A model generated the notes under the pieces. The model was given only the letters and a program-made list of their open reading frames with translations. It did not search any database and was not told the DNA's origin. From Phytopseudomonas dryadis (GTDB lineage Bacteria > Pseudomonadota > Gammaproteobacteria > Pseudomonadales > Pseudomonadaceae), in assembly GCF_004327355.1 (NCBI RefSeq), contig NZ_QJUM01000004.1, positions 124,001 to 188,000 of the forward strand: 64,000 bases of DNA. Reading direction: 5' to 3'. The translations under genes were made by a program, and so were the position numbers. Positions 30,622-38,760 of this stretch are shown here, piece after piece; position 1 is the first letter of the stretch; every line of letters begins with the position of its first letter.

Positions 30622-31852
30622 AGTCCAACAGCATCAGATCGTCGTAGTCGGTGCCGGCCCATCCGGTGCCATCGCGGCCGCCATCCTCAAGCGCAAGGGC
30701 CACGAGGTGCTGATTCTCGAGCGCCAGCGCTTCCCGCGCTTCTCCATCGGCGAGAGCCTGCTGTCGCACTGCCTGGATTTCGTCGAAGAAGCCGGCATGC
30801 TCGACGCGGTGCGCGCTGCGGGCTTCCAGACCAAGCATGGCGCGGCCTTCGCCTGGGGCGAGCACTACACCGACTTCGACTTCCGCGAGACCTTCACGCC
30901 GAGCTTCGGCTCGACCTTCCAGGTGCAACGCGCCACCTTCGACAAGGTGCTGGCCGACGAAGCCGAGCGCCAGGGCGTGAGCATCCGCTACGAGGAAGAA
31001 ATCGTCGCGGTGGACTTCAGCAGCGAACAACCGCTGCTGTCAGTGCGCCGTCTCGCAGACGGCCACGAGTACCAGGTGCGCTGCGCCTTCGTGCTCGATG
31101 CCAGCGGCTATGGCCGCCTGCTGCCACGCCTGCTCGACCTCGAGCTGCCGTCCAGCCTGCCGATGCGCAAGGCGCTGTTCACCCATATCGAAGACCGTAT
31201 CGACCACCCGGACTTCGACCGCGAGAAGATCCTCATCACCACCCATCCGACGCTGCGCGATGTATGGTTCTGGACCATTCCGTTCAGCAACGGCCGCTGC
31301 TCCCTCGGCGTGGTCGGCCTGGCCGAGCGCTTCGACGGTTACCCGGAGGATATGGACGCCTGCCTCAAGCAGTTCGTCGATGAAACCCCCAGCCTGACCA
31401 AGGTACTGGGCAATGCCGTGTGGGATACCCCGGTGCGCGAAATCAGGGGTTACTCGGCCAACGTCAAGGCCCTGCATGGTCCCGGTTTCGCCCTGCTGGG
31501 CAACGCCGCCGAGTTCCTCGACCCGGTATTCTCCTCCGGCGTGACCATCGCCATGCGCTCGGCGAGCATGGCCGCCAACCTGCTGCACCGCCAGTTGAGC
31601 GGCGAAAGCGTGGATTGGGAACGGGACTTCGCCACCCCGCTCAAACGCGGCGTCGATACCTTCCGCGTCTACGTGGAAGGCTGGTACGACGGCAGCTTCC
31701 AGGACGTGATCCATTACCCCAATGCCTCACCCGAGATCCGCAGCATGATCAGCTCCATCCTCGCCGGCTATGCCTGGGACGAGCGCAACCCCTACGTGGC
31801 CGAACCTCGGCGACGCCTGCGGGTACTGGCGGAGTTGTGCGCCAGTGCCTGA
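30608..31852 (+). CDS. Flavin-dependent halogenase-like oxidoreductase
   Basis: FAD enzyme of 414 residues in the tryptophan-halogenase/monooxygenase superfamily. The dinucleotide-binding motif GAGPSG is at residues 16-21. The halogenase hallmark WxWxIP is present as W220-F-W-T-I-P225, and a lysine that could match the chloramine-forming Lys79 of PrnA is K76 in FQTKHGAAF. The later LLGNAAEFLDPVFSSGVTIAM binds FAD. Aryl polyenes of Xanthomonas and flexirubins can carry ring halogens, so ring halogenation is possible; a ring or polyene oxygenase remains the alternative. ATG 30608 overlaps the antiporter-like gene by 14 bases. Confidence 0.8.
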   Translation: MKSPEVQQHQIVVVGAGPSGAIAAAILKRKGHEVLILERQRFPRFSIGESLLSHCLDFVEEAGMLDAVRAAGFQTKHGAAFAWGEHYTDFDFRETFTPSFGSTFQVQRATFDKVLADEAERQGVSIRYEEEIVAVDFSSEQPLLSVRRLADGHEYQVRCAFVLDASGYGRLLPRLLDLELPSSLPMRKALFTHIEDRIDHPDFDREKILITTHPTLRDVWFWTIPFSNGRCSLGVVGLAERFDGYPEDMDACLKQFVDETPSLTKVLGNAVWDTPVREIRGYSANVKALHGPGFALLGNAAEFLDPVFSSGVTIAMRSASMAANLLHRQLSGESVDWERDFATPLKRGVDTFRVYVEGWYDGSFQDVIHYPNASPEIRSMISSILAGYAWDERNPYVAEPRRRLRVLAELCASA

Positions 31853-31862
31853 GAACGCTTCG

Positions 31863-32591
31863 ATGAACCGCGCCGCGGCCAGCTACGTCGAGGAAACCGG
31901 TTTCGGTTTCTGGTTCCTGCGCAGCCACGTGTGGCAGCACCATGTGCTGCGCGTGGCCATCGACGATCTGCACAAGCTGATCAGCGGCCCGCTACCGAGC
32001 GACGCCGTGCTGCTCGACGCCGGCTGTGGCCAGGGCAAGTCGTTCGCCCTGCTGCAACGCGCTTTCCAGCCGGCCCGCATCATCGGCCTGGATGCCGACC
32101 CGCACAGCCTCGACTGCTCGCGCGCCGAAGCGGATCGCCTGGGGCTGGACGTACAATTGATCGCCAGCGACTGCGCGGCGATCCAGTTGCCCGACGCCAG
32201 CGTCGACATCCTCTTCTGCCACCAGACCTTCCACCACCTGGTCGAGCAGGAGCAGGCCCTCGCCGAATTCTGGCGCGTGCTCAAGCCCGGCGGCCTGCTG
32301 CTGTTCGCCGAGTCGACCAAGTACTACATCGACACCTGGGTGATTCGCTGGCTGTTCCGCCACCCGATGGAGGTGCAGAAGAGCGCCGACGAATACCTCG
32401 GCATGCTGCGTGGCCAGGGTTTCGAATTCAGCGAACGCAATGTCTCCTACCCCTACCTGTGGTGGAGTCGCTCGCAGGATTTCGGCCTGCTGGAGCGCTG
32501 GGGCATTCGCCGGCCCAAGCCCTTTGGCCAGCGCAACGAAACCCTGGTCAACGCGGCGGTACGCAAACCCTTCGGGCAGGCGCCGGCATGA
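31863..32591 (+). CDS. SAM-dependent methyltransferase
   Basis: Class I methyltransferase of 242 residues. Motif I is VLLDAGCGQGKSF near residue 51, followed by IIGLDADPHSLDC and, at motif IV, VDILFCHQTFHHL. The C-terminal half has unusual aromatic content (YPYLWWSRSQDFGLLERWG). It would methylate the aryl ring carbon or oxygen, in line with the methylated heads of known aryl polyenes. ATG 31863 was chosen; GTG 31845, which overlaps the halogenase-like stop, is an equally good translationally coupled start and would add six residues. Confidence 0.85.
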   Translation: MNRAAASYVEETGFGFWFLRSHVWQHHVLRVAIDDLHKLISGPLPSDAVLLDAGCGQGKSFALLQRAFQPARIIGLDADPHSLDCSRAEADRLGLDVQLIASDCAAIQLPDASVDILFCHQTFHHLVEQEQALAEFWRVLKPGGLLLFAESTKYYIDTWVIRWLFRHPMEVQKSADEYLGMLRGQGFEFSERNVSYPYLWWSRSQDFGLLERWGIRRPKPFGQRNETLVNAAVRKPFGQAPA

Positions 32592-33070
32592 AGCGCTTGT
32601 TGCTGCTCACCTGCGCTCTGGCGCTGACGGCCTGCGCCGCGCGCGCGCCGCTGCCCACGTCTTCGCCAGCGCTGGTAGCGCCGCTGCCGATATCGCTGCA
32701 GGTGAACACGGCAGATGGCCAGGACTGGCTGTTGGTGATCCAGGCCGAAGGCAGCACCCTGCGCTGGTCGCTGTTCGACCCGCTCGGCGTGCCCCTGGCG
32801 CGACAATCCCTGGCTGGCGGTGCCTGGCACAACGACGGCCTGCTGCCGCCCAATGGCGAGGCGCGGGAGCTGTTCGCCGCCCTGCTGTTCGCCCTCACCG
32901 CGGACGATGAACTGGCGCACACCTACGATGCGGCTGACTGGCGGCAGCAAGGCGCGGACAGTCGCCAGCTCGCCCCGCACTGGCGCATCCATTACCAGGC
33001 GCCGCTGGCCATCGAGCTGGAGAATGGCAAGCAGCGCTACCGGGTCAGTCCTCTGGAGAGGCAACCATGA
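32588..33070 (+). CDS. DUF3261 lipoprotein
   Basis: Small lipoprotein of 160 residues: signal MKRLLLLTCALALTACAARA with lipobox LTAC (cysteine at residue 16). The remainder matches DUF3261, a family that regularly occurs in aryl polyene clusters (ISLQVNTADGQDWLLVIQAE, later ARELFAALLFALTADDELA). An outer-membrane acceptor or assembly role next to the LolA-like carrier would be logical; this is inference. It overlaps both neighbours by four bases. Confidence 0.82.
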   Translation: MKRLLLLTCALALTACAARAPLPTSSPALVAPLPISLQVNTADGQDWLLVIQAEGSTLRWSLFDPLGVPLARQSLAGGAWHNDGLLPPNGEARELFAALLFALTADDELAHTYDAADWRQQGADSRQLAPHWRIHYQAPLAIELENGKQRYRVSPLERQP

Positions 33071-34806
33071 TCGCTCGACTCGACGCCCTCGGCGTTATCT
33101 GCGCCCTCGGCCAGGGCAAGCAGGCGGTAGCCGATGCCCTGTTCGCTGGCGATACCAGCGGCATGCGCCGCCAGGCCGGCTGGATACCCGAACGCAGCGT
33201 GACCGTCGGCGCGGTCGAGACGCCTTTACCGGAGATGCCCGCCGGCCAGGAACACGCCCTCAGCCGCAACAACCAGCTGCTGCTGGCCGCAGCCCTGGAA
33301 ATCCACGACGAGATCCAGGCTGCCATTGCCCGCCATGGCGCCGGGCGCATCGCCGTGATGCTCGGTACCAGCACCTCGGGTATCGCCGAGGCGGGCGAGC
33401 ATATCGCCGAATACGTGAACAGCGGTGTCCTGCCTGCCGAGTACCACTACAGCCGTCAGGAAATCGTGGCGCCTGCCACTTTTCTCGCCGACTGGCTGGG
33501 GCTGAGCGGGCCGGTGTATTGCCAATCCACCGCCTGCACCTCCAGCGCCCGCGCCCTGCTCAGCGCCCAACGCCTGCTGCAACTGGGTGTTTGCGATGCG
33601 GTGCTGTGCGGCGGCGTCGACAGCCTCTGCAAGCTGACCCTGAACGGCTTCGCCAGCCTCGAAGCGGTATCCGACGAACGCTGCAATCCGTTCTCGATCA
33701 ACCGTCATGGCATCAATATCGGTGAAGCCGCAGCACTGTTCCTGATGACCCGCGCGCACGACGACGATCATGTCCCGGGCATTGCCCTGCTCGGCGGCGG
33801 CGCCAGCTCCGACGCGCACCATATTTCCGCGCCGCATCCACAGGGCATCGGCGCCCAACAAGCCATGCACAAGGCGCTGAGCGCTGCGGGCCTGGCGGCC
33901 GAGCAGATCAGCTATCTGAACTTGCATGGCACCGCCACCACCCATAACGACGCCATGGAGAGCCTGGCGGTGCAGGCGCTGTTTCCCGCCGGCGTGGCCT
34001 GTTCGTCGAGCAAATCACTGACCGGTCATACCCTCGGCGCCGCCGGGGCACTGGAGGCTGCCTTCTGCTGGCTGACCCTGAGTGATTACAACACCGCCAA
34101 TCGCCTGCCGCCTCATGTCTGGGATGGTCAGGCCGATACGCAACTGCCGCGCCTGAATCTGGTCGAGGCGAACGTCCATGACCAGCTGCCAACGGGTGGC
34201 CGCCGTTACCTGATGAGCAATTCGTTCGCCTTCGGTGGCAACAACCTGTCATTGATTTTAGGGTCTGTTGACGCTTCAGCACGACCGCGCGCTGAAACGT
34301 CAACAGACCCTAGGAGACCTGCCGTGAGTGTCTGGCCCGTCGCCGAGCTGGTGCCCCACGCTGGCGACATGATTCTGATCGACGAAGTGCTGGCGTTCGA
34401 TGCCGAGCATATCGAGACGCGCCTCGAGGTTCGCCCAGGCGGCCTGTTCAGCCATTCAGACGGCAGCCTGCCGGCATCGGTCGGCATCGAGCTGATGGCC
34501 CAGAGCGTGGCCGCCTTCGCCGGTTGCCACGCGCGTCGGGAAGGCCGTGCGGTGGAACTCGGTTTCCTGCTCGGCACGCGCAATTTCACCTGCAACGTCG
34601 AGCGCTTCCCGGCCGGCAGTACCCTGCACATCAGCGCCACCCGCTCGCTGCAGGATGACAATGGCATGTGCGTGTTCGAATGCCGCCTGCAAGGCCCGGA
34701 CATTCTCGTCGAAGCCCGGCTGAACGTATTCCAGCCCCGCGACGTGGCCAGCTACATTCAGGAACCGCCCTTTACTCAGACCCTTTCTCAGGAGCCGCTC
34801 CCATGA
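33067..34806 (+). CDS. Ketosynthase joined to a hotdog dehydratase (ApeO + ApeP type)
   Basis: 579-residue open frame. Residues 1 to about 398 are a complete ketosynthase with Cys157 (STACTSS), His287 (LHGTATTHND) and KSLTGHTLGAAG, ending NSFAFGGNNLSLIL as ketosynthases do. Residues 399-419 are encoded by a 52-bp palindrome. From residue 420 comes a hotdog dehydratase-like protein (WPVAELVPHAGDMILIDEVL, then SVGIELMAQSVAAFAG). A ribosome site AGGAG (34312-34316) lies seven bases before GTG 34324, so the dehydratase can also be made alone. The KS should pair with the chain-length factor at 18334; the dehydratase probably pairs with the hotdog domain at the end of the ligase. Possibly both fused and separate products are made. 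Confidence 0.85.
   Translation: MIARLDALGVICALGQGKQAVADALFAGDTSGMRRQAGWIPERSVTVGAVETPLPEMPAGQEHALSRNNQLLLAAALEIHDEIQAAIARHGAGRIAVMLGTSTSGIAEAGEHIAEYVNSGVLPAEYHYSRQEIVAPATFLADWLGLSGPVYCQSTACTSSARALLSAQRLLQLGVCDAVLCGGVDSLCKLTLNGFASLEAVSDERCNPFSINRHGINIGEAAALFLMTRAHDDDHVPGIALLGGGASSDAHHISAPHPQGIGAQQAMHKALSAAGLAAEQISYLNLHGTATTHNDAMESLAVQALFPAGVACSSSKSLTGHTLGAAGALEAAFCWLTLSDYNTANRLPPHVWDGQADTQLPRLNLVEANVHDQLPTGGRRYLMSNSFAFGGNNLSLILGSVDASARPRAETSTDPRRPAVSVWPVAELVPHAGDMILIDEVLAFDAEHIETRLEVRPGGLFSHSDGSLPASVGIELMAQSVAAFAGCHARREGRAVELGFLLGTRNFTCNVERFPAGSTLHISATRSLQDDNGMCVFECRLQGPDILVEARLNVFQPRDVASYIQEPPFTQTLSQEPLP
34260..34311. repeat. 52-bp palindrome joining KS and dehydratase frames
   Basis: Arms of 20 bp starting GGGTCTGTTGACG at 34261-34280 and their complement at 34291-34310 (19 of 20 pair), with a 10-base loop. 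It falls exactly where the KS reading frame should stop and ends just before the AGGAG of the dehydratase. It looks like a dispersed REP-like hairpin; no other copy was noticed in the window. Confidence 0.85.
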
Positions 34807-35531
34807 GCGAGACCATTCTGGTCACCGGATCGAGCCGCGGTATCGGCCGCGCCATCGCCCTGCGCCTGGCGCGCGCCGGTTTCGATCTCGTACTGCACTG
34901 CCGTTCGCGCCGCGACGAAGCCGAGGCCGTACAGGCGCAGATCGCAGCCCTCGGCCAGAGCGCCCGCATCCTGCAGTTCGACGTGGCCGACCGCGAGGCC
35001 TGCCGCAGCGCCCTGGAAGCCGACGTGGAAATCCACGGCGCCTATTACGGCGTGGTGTGCAACGCCGGGCTGACCCGCGATGGCGCCTTCCCGGCACTCA
35101 GCGGAGAGGACTGGGATGTGGTGCTGCGCACAAATCTGGATGGTTTCTACAACGTCCTGCAGCCGCTGACCATGCCCATGGTGCGCCGCCGCCAGCCAGG
35201 GCGTATCGTCTGCATCACCTCGGTTTCCGGGTTGATCGGCAATCGCGGCCAGGTCAATTACAGCGCCTCCAAAGCCGGTATCATCGGCGCCGCCAAGGCG
35301 CTGGCCATCGAGCTGGGCAAGCGCAGGATCACCGTCAACTGCGTGGCGCCGGGGCTGATCGATACCGAGATACTCGACGAGCACGTGCCACTCGAGGAGA
35401 TTCTCAAGATGATTCCCGCCGCGCGCATGGGCACCCCGGAAGAAGTGGCTGGCGCGGTGAATTTTCTGATGTCCGAAGAGGCGGCCTATATCACCCGCCA
35501 GGTAATCGCCGTGAATGGCGGTCTGTGTTGA
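34803..35531 (+). CDS. 3-oxoacyl-ACP reductase (ApeQ/FabG type)
   Basis: Short-chain dehydrogenase of 242 residues that reduces the beta-keto group after each elongation with NADPH. The nucleotide loop is TGSSRGIGRAIA near residue 8, CNAGLTRDG follows near residue 87, and the catalytic serine-tyrosine-lysine set is seen in ITSVSG, then VNYSASKAGI. The ending VIAVNGGLC is FabG-like. ATG 34803 overlaps the KS-dehydratase stop (ATGA); the longer upstream frame is spurious. It sits between the two ketosynthases, as expected for an iterative reducing type II system. Confidence 0.93.
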   Translation: MSETILVTGSSRGIGRAIALRLARAGFDLVLHCRSRRDEAEAVQAQIAALGQSARILQFDVADREACRSALEADVEIHGAYYGVVCNAGLTRDGAFPALSGEDWDVVLRTNLDGFYNVLQPLTMPMVRRRQPGRIVCITSVSGLIGNRGQVNYSASKAGIIGAAKALAIELGKRRITVNCVAPGLIDTEILDEHVPLEEILKMIPAARMGTPEEVAGAVNFLMSEEAAYITRQVIAVNGGLC

Positions 35532-35550
35532 TCAAGAGCGAAGTGGCACG

Positions 35551-36777
35551 ATGAAGCGCGTAGTCGTTACCGGCATGGCCGGCATTACCTCCCTGGGCGA
35601 TAGCTGGGACAGCATCTCGGCGAATTTCCGCGCCAATCGCAGCGGCATTCGCGTCATGCACGAGTGGGATCGCTTCAGCGAGCTGAATACCCGCCTGGGT
35701 GGCCCGGTGGATGACTTCGTGGTGCCGGGCCACTGGACGCGCAAGCAACTACGCAGCATGGGCCGCGTATCACGGCTGTCGGTGTACGCCGCGGAGCGTG
35801 CCCTGGCACACGCCGGCCTGCTGGGCGATGCGACGATCCAGGATGGCCGCATGGGCGTGGCGTGCGGTTCGTCGACCGGCAGCACCGAGGAGATCAAGGC
35901 GTTCGGCAACATGCTGCTCAATTCGGTGGCTGACGGTCTCAACGCCAACTCCTACGTGCGCATGATGCCGCACACCACGGCCGCCAATATCAGCATCTTC
36001 TTCGGCCTCACCGGCCGGGTGATTCCGACCTCCAGCGCCTGCACCAGCGGCAGCCAGGGCATCGGCTACGCCTACGAGTCGATCAAGTTCGGCCGCCTGC
36101 CGCTGATGCTCGCCGGCGGCGCCGAAGAATTGTGCCCCACCGAGGCCATGGTCTTCGATGCGCTCTACGCCACCAGCCTGAAGAACGACGCGCCGCACAC
36201 CAGCCCGCGCCCCTACGACAGCGCCCGCGACGGCCTGGTGATCGGCGAAGGCGCCGGCATCCTGGTGCTCGAAGAGCTGGAGCACGCCCTCGCCCGCGGC
36301 GCCACCATCCACGCCGAAATCGTCGGTTTCGGCTGCAACGCCGACGGCCAGCACGCCACCAAACCGGTACAGGCCACCATGCGCCGAGCCATGGAGCTGG
36401 CGCTGGAGGATGCCGCGCTGGCGCCGGAAGCCATCGGCTACGTCAACGGCCATGGCACCGCCACCGAGCAGGGCGACGTGGCCGAAACCCAGGCCACCAG
36501 CAGCCTGTTCGGCGCGCGCATGCCAATCAGCTCGCAGAAGAGCTACCTCGGCCATACCCTGGGTGCCTGCGGCGCGCTGGAATCCTGGTTCAGCATCGAG
36601 ATGCTCAACCGCGACAGCTATGTGCACACCCTCAACCTGGATCGAGTCGACCCGGCGTGCGGCGAGCTGGACTATCTGCGCGGTGAATTCCGAGAGATGA
36701 GCCATGAATACGTGATGAACAACAATTTCGCCTTCGGCGGTGTCAATACCTCGCTGATCTTCCGCCGCTGGCGCTAA
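35551..36777 (+). CDS. Beta-ketoacyl-ACP synthase, FabF-like (ApeR type)
   Basis: Complete ketosynthase of 408 residues with active-site Cys164 (SSACTSGSQG), HGTATEQGD and KSYLGHTLGACG, plus the closing NNNFAFGGVNTSLIF. In characterised APE systems this enzyme works as a homodimer, apart from the KS/chain-length-factor pair. It would add malonyl units, perhaps in the first steps. ATG 35551 follows AGCGAAG at good spacing. The frame opens 12 codons earlier at 35515 within the reductase gene, a less likely start. A lipoprotein gene follows after 34 bases. Confidence 0.92.
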   Translation: MKRVVVTGMAGITSLGDSWDSISANFRANRSGIRVMHEWDRFSELNTRLGGPVDDFVVPGHWTRKQLRSMGRVSRLSVYAAERALAHAGLLGDATIQDGRMGVACGSSTGSTEEIKAFGNMLLNSVADGLNANSYVRMMPHTTAANISIFFGLTGRVIPTSSACTSGSQGIGYAYESIKFGRLPLMLAGGAEELCPTEAMVFDALYATSLKNDAPHTSPRPYDSARDGLVIGEGAGILVLEELEHALARGATIHAEIVGFGCNADGQHATKPVQATMRRAMELALEDAALAPEAIGYVNGHGTATEQGDVAETQATSSLFGARMPISSQKSYLGHTLGACGALESWFSIEMLNRDSYVHTLNLDRVDPACGELDYLRGEFREMSHEYVMNNNFAFGGVNTSLIFRRWR

Positions 36778-36811
36778 CCGCCCATAGATTTTTCACTGAC
36801 AAGGAACATGG

Positions 36812-37216
36812 ATGATGTCTCGTTTCAACCGCCTTGCCCTGCTCGCCCTCCTGGTACTGGGTATCGCCGCCTGCACCGCGAAGCCGGTGATGAACATCGA
36901 AAACAGTGCGCCGCCCGCTGCGCTCAAGGGCGAAGACGACATGCGCCGGGCGATCCTCGCCGCCCTGCAACGCCGCCAGTGGACGGTGCAACGTGCCGAC
37001 CCGGGGCAGATCATGGCGTCGATCAGCCGCCGCAGCCATCAGGCGGAGATCAGCATCCCCTATACCGCGTCGAGCTATTCGATCCGCTACCGCGACAGTC
37101 ACAACCTCGACTACCGCAACGGCAAGATCCATCGCAATTACAACAAGTGGATCCATAATCTGGATCGCGGCATTCAACAGGAATTGAGCAGTCCTTCCCT
37201 TCATATGTCCCATTGA
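36812..37216 (+). CDS. Small lipoprotein of the APE locus, unknown function
   Basis: Predicted lipoprotein of 134 residues: hydrophobic signal and lipobox GIAAC (cysteine at residue 21). The mature part is basic, with DDMRRAILAALQRRQWTVQR, then ISRRSHQAEISIPYTASSYS, reminiscent of small periplasmic proteins with one alpha-beta unit. Preceded by AAGGAAC. ATG 36812 and ATG 36815 are both possible. Same strand and close spacing suggest it belongs to the operon, but it may have its own role. Confidence 0.7.
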   Translation: MMSRFNRLALLALLVLGIAACTAKPVMNIENSAPPAALKGEDDMRRAILAALQRRQWTVQRADPGQIMASISRRSHQAEISIPYTASSYSIRYRDSHNLDYRNGKIHRNYNKWIHNLDRGIQQELSSPSLHMSH

Positions 37217-37239
37217 ACAGTGCCATCAAGGAGATACCC

Positions 37240-37680
37240 ATGAAAGCAAAAGCCTGGACCACTGCTGCGCTTCTCACCGCCGCCCTGCTGCCTGCCGTCA
37301 GCCAGGCCCGTGACACGGCCCACTTCCTCGACTTCCAGTCGGTGATCAACGAGGCCACCCAGGCCGGACGCCTGGATGGCTCGGTGAAGTTCTACCTGAA
37401 CAAGACCCCGGCCGGCGCCAAGATCATCAACGCCAACGTCACCACCAGCCAGAAGACCAATGCCTTCGGTAAAAGTGACGAGGAAGCCTGCAGCTGGGTG
37501 CTGCAATCGGCGCTGATCAAGCTGCAGAACTCGGCCAAGGCCGCCGGCGCCAACGCCGTGGTCGACCTGGCCAGCAACTACAAGAACAAGGAATACCGCG
37601 ACAACGGCAAATACGAATGCCACGCCGGCGCCATCATGGCCGGCGTCGCGCTGAAGGGTAAGTTCGCCAGCGTCAAGTAA
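37240..37680 (+). CDS. Small exported protein (often mislabelled 'excinuclease')
   Basis: Protein of 146 residues with a signal peptide (residues 1-23, cleaved after SQA). The mature fold has a conserved segment with two cysteines (EEACSWVLQSALIKLQNSAK and YECHAGAIMAG) and the ANAVVDLASNYKNKEY strand, similar to YbjQ-like small domains. Databases have labelled such proteins as excinuclease subunits, but there is no ATPase sequence here. The start follows AAGGAGATACCC, an excellent ribosome site. It is the last plus-strand gene of the first module. Confidence 0.75.
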   Translation: MKAKAWTTAALLTAALLPAVSQARDTAHFLDFQSVINEATQAGRLDGSVKFYLNKTPAGAKIINANVTTSQKTNAFGKSDEEACSWVLQSALIKLQNSAKAAGANAVVDLASNYKNKEYRDNGKYECHAGAIMAGVALKGKFASVK

Positions 37681-37736
37681 GCGAACGGTGTGCCGGGAGC
37701 AGCCTCCGCTCTCGGCGACCGGCTGATGGCCGCGGC

Positions 37737-38291
37737 TCAGAGAATGAAGGGAACGAACATCCGGCTGCGCGCCATATAGTCGCGGTAGGCATCGCCGAAA
37801 TAGGCCAGGCATTCGCGTTCTTCACACCTGGCGGCGAACCATAGCAGCACGCTGGACAGCGCTGCCAACAGCAACGCCACGGCCGTTGGCTGCTTCCAGG
37901 CGATGCCCCAGGCCAGCAACAGTAGCGAGCAGTACATCGGATGGCGGATGTAGCGGAAGACGCCGCTGGTGACCAGCCGCGACGTGCGCTCGAAGGCGAA
38001 CAACTCATCGTCCTGACGCCGTTCATCGGCACGCCCGAAGCGACGCATCTGGTATACGCCGGCGAACAACACCAGCAGCGAAGCCGTCAGCAGCACCCAG
38101 GAAATACGCTGATGCGTGGCGCCACGATCCTCGAACCAGAACGGCGCATTGAGCACCAGCGACAGCAGCATCACCTCCCAGGCGATGAAACGATAAAAAC
38201 CATGGCTGCGCGGGTTGCCCAACGTCCGCCAGGAAATCCCCGTCAGCACCATGCTCAGCACCACGAAAGCCAGTAATTGCCAGACCCCCAC
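37737..38291 (-). CDS. Isoprenylcysteine carboxyl methyltransferase-like membrane protein
   Basis: Membrane methyltransferase-like protein of 184 residues with four or five helices. The SAM-binding signature of the ICMT/PEMT family is SGVFRYIRHPMYCSLLLLAW, followed by the C-terminal EERECLAYFGDAYRDYMART-like stretch, here DYMARSR. GTG 38291 was chosen because GGGGAGG lies six bases before it and it opens straight into the first helix; the 99-codon upstream extension overlaps the divergent gene and is spurious. It lies between the two modules on the opposite strand. It may methylate a carboxylate or hydroxyl on a lipid product; the substrate is unknown. Confidence 0.75.
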   Translation of the reverse strand: MGVWQLLAFVVLSMVLTGISWRTLGNPRSHGFYRFIAWEVMLLSLVLNAPFWFEDRGATHQRISWVLLTASLLVLFAGVYQMRRFGRADERRQDDELFAFERTSRLVTSGVFRYIRHPMYCSLLLLAWGIAWKQPTAVALLLAALSSVLLWFAARCEERECLAYFGDAYRDYMARSRMFVPFIL

Positions 38292-38352
38292 CACACGCCT
38301 CCCCAATCGCCCTCTGTTACACTGCTGCGCTCGTACGTCCAGACCGCTCGCC

Positions 38353-38760
38353 ATGGATCGCACCCAACTGCACACACTGCTGCCGCACCAGGGCAAGGCG
38401 CTCTGGCTGGACGCGCTGCTCGACCATGACGCCAACGCCATTCGCGGCCTGAGTGGCTGGCACCACCTCGACAACCTCGGTGCAGACGCCTCACCCTGCC
38501 TGCTGTTCGAAGCGGCCGCGCAACTGTGCGCTGCACATGGTGCCCTATACGGCGGCGATGACGCCATCGAAATGGCCCTGGTCGGCAAGCTCTCGCAGCT
38601 GCAATTGCATCACCAGCCGACACAGCGCGACGGCCGATTGCTGGTCAGCGCGACCCAGGAAGCACTCAGTCCGGCGGGCGCCCTGTACGGTTTCAGCGTG
38701 CACGCCGACGAACGCCTGCTGCTCGACGGCAAACTCCTGCTGGTGCTCGTCCGTGCTTGA
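38353..38760 (+). CDS. Hotdog-fold dehydratase-like protein (COG4706-like)
   Basis: Protein of 135 residues with the start LHTLLPHQGKALWLDALLDH, the pattern of APE-type 3-hydroxyacyl-ACP dehydratases. The helix SPCLLFEAAAQLCAAHG is the hotdog central helix with a glutamate in the usual place. The segment with the catalytic histidine of FabZ is not evident, so it may be structural or act as half of a heterodimer. It opens the second plus-strand operon; a short divergent promoter region (38292-38352, with TTACACT) separates it from the ICMT-like gene. The ABC ATPase gene begins inside its stop. Confidence 0.75.
   Translation: MDRTQLHTLLPHQGKALWLDALLDHDANAIRGLSGWHHLDNLGADASPCLLFEAAAQLCAAHGALYGGDDAIEMALVGKLSQLQLHHQPTQRDGRLLVSATQEALSPAGALYGFSVHADERLLLDGKLLLVLVRA

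Noticed and set aside
37240..37680. Excinuclease ABC subunit label for this protein
   Set aside because: 146 residues with a signal peptide and no Walker motifs cannot be UvrA; the label is a known misannotation.
37692..37716. GCCGGGAGC / GCTCTCGGC hairpin as a terminator between 37680 and 37737
   Set aside because: One mismatch, no T-run and a short stem; possible but not strong enough to list as a feature.
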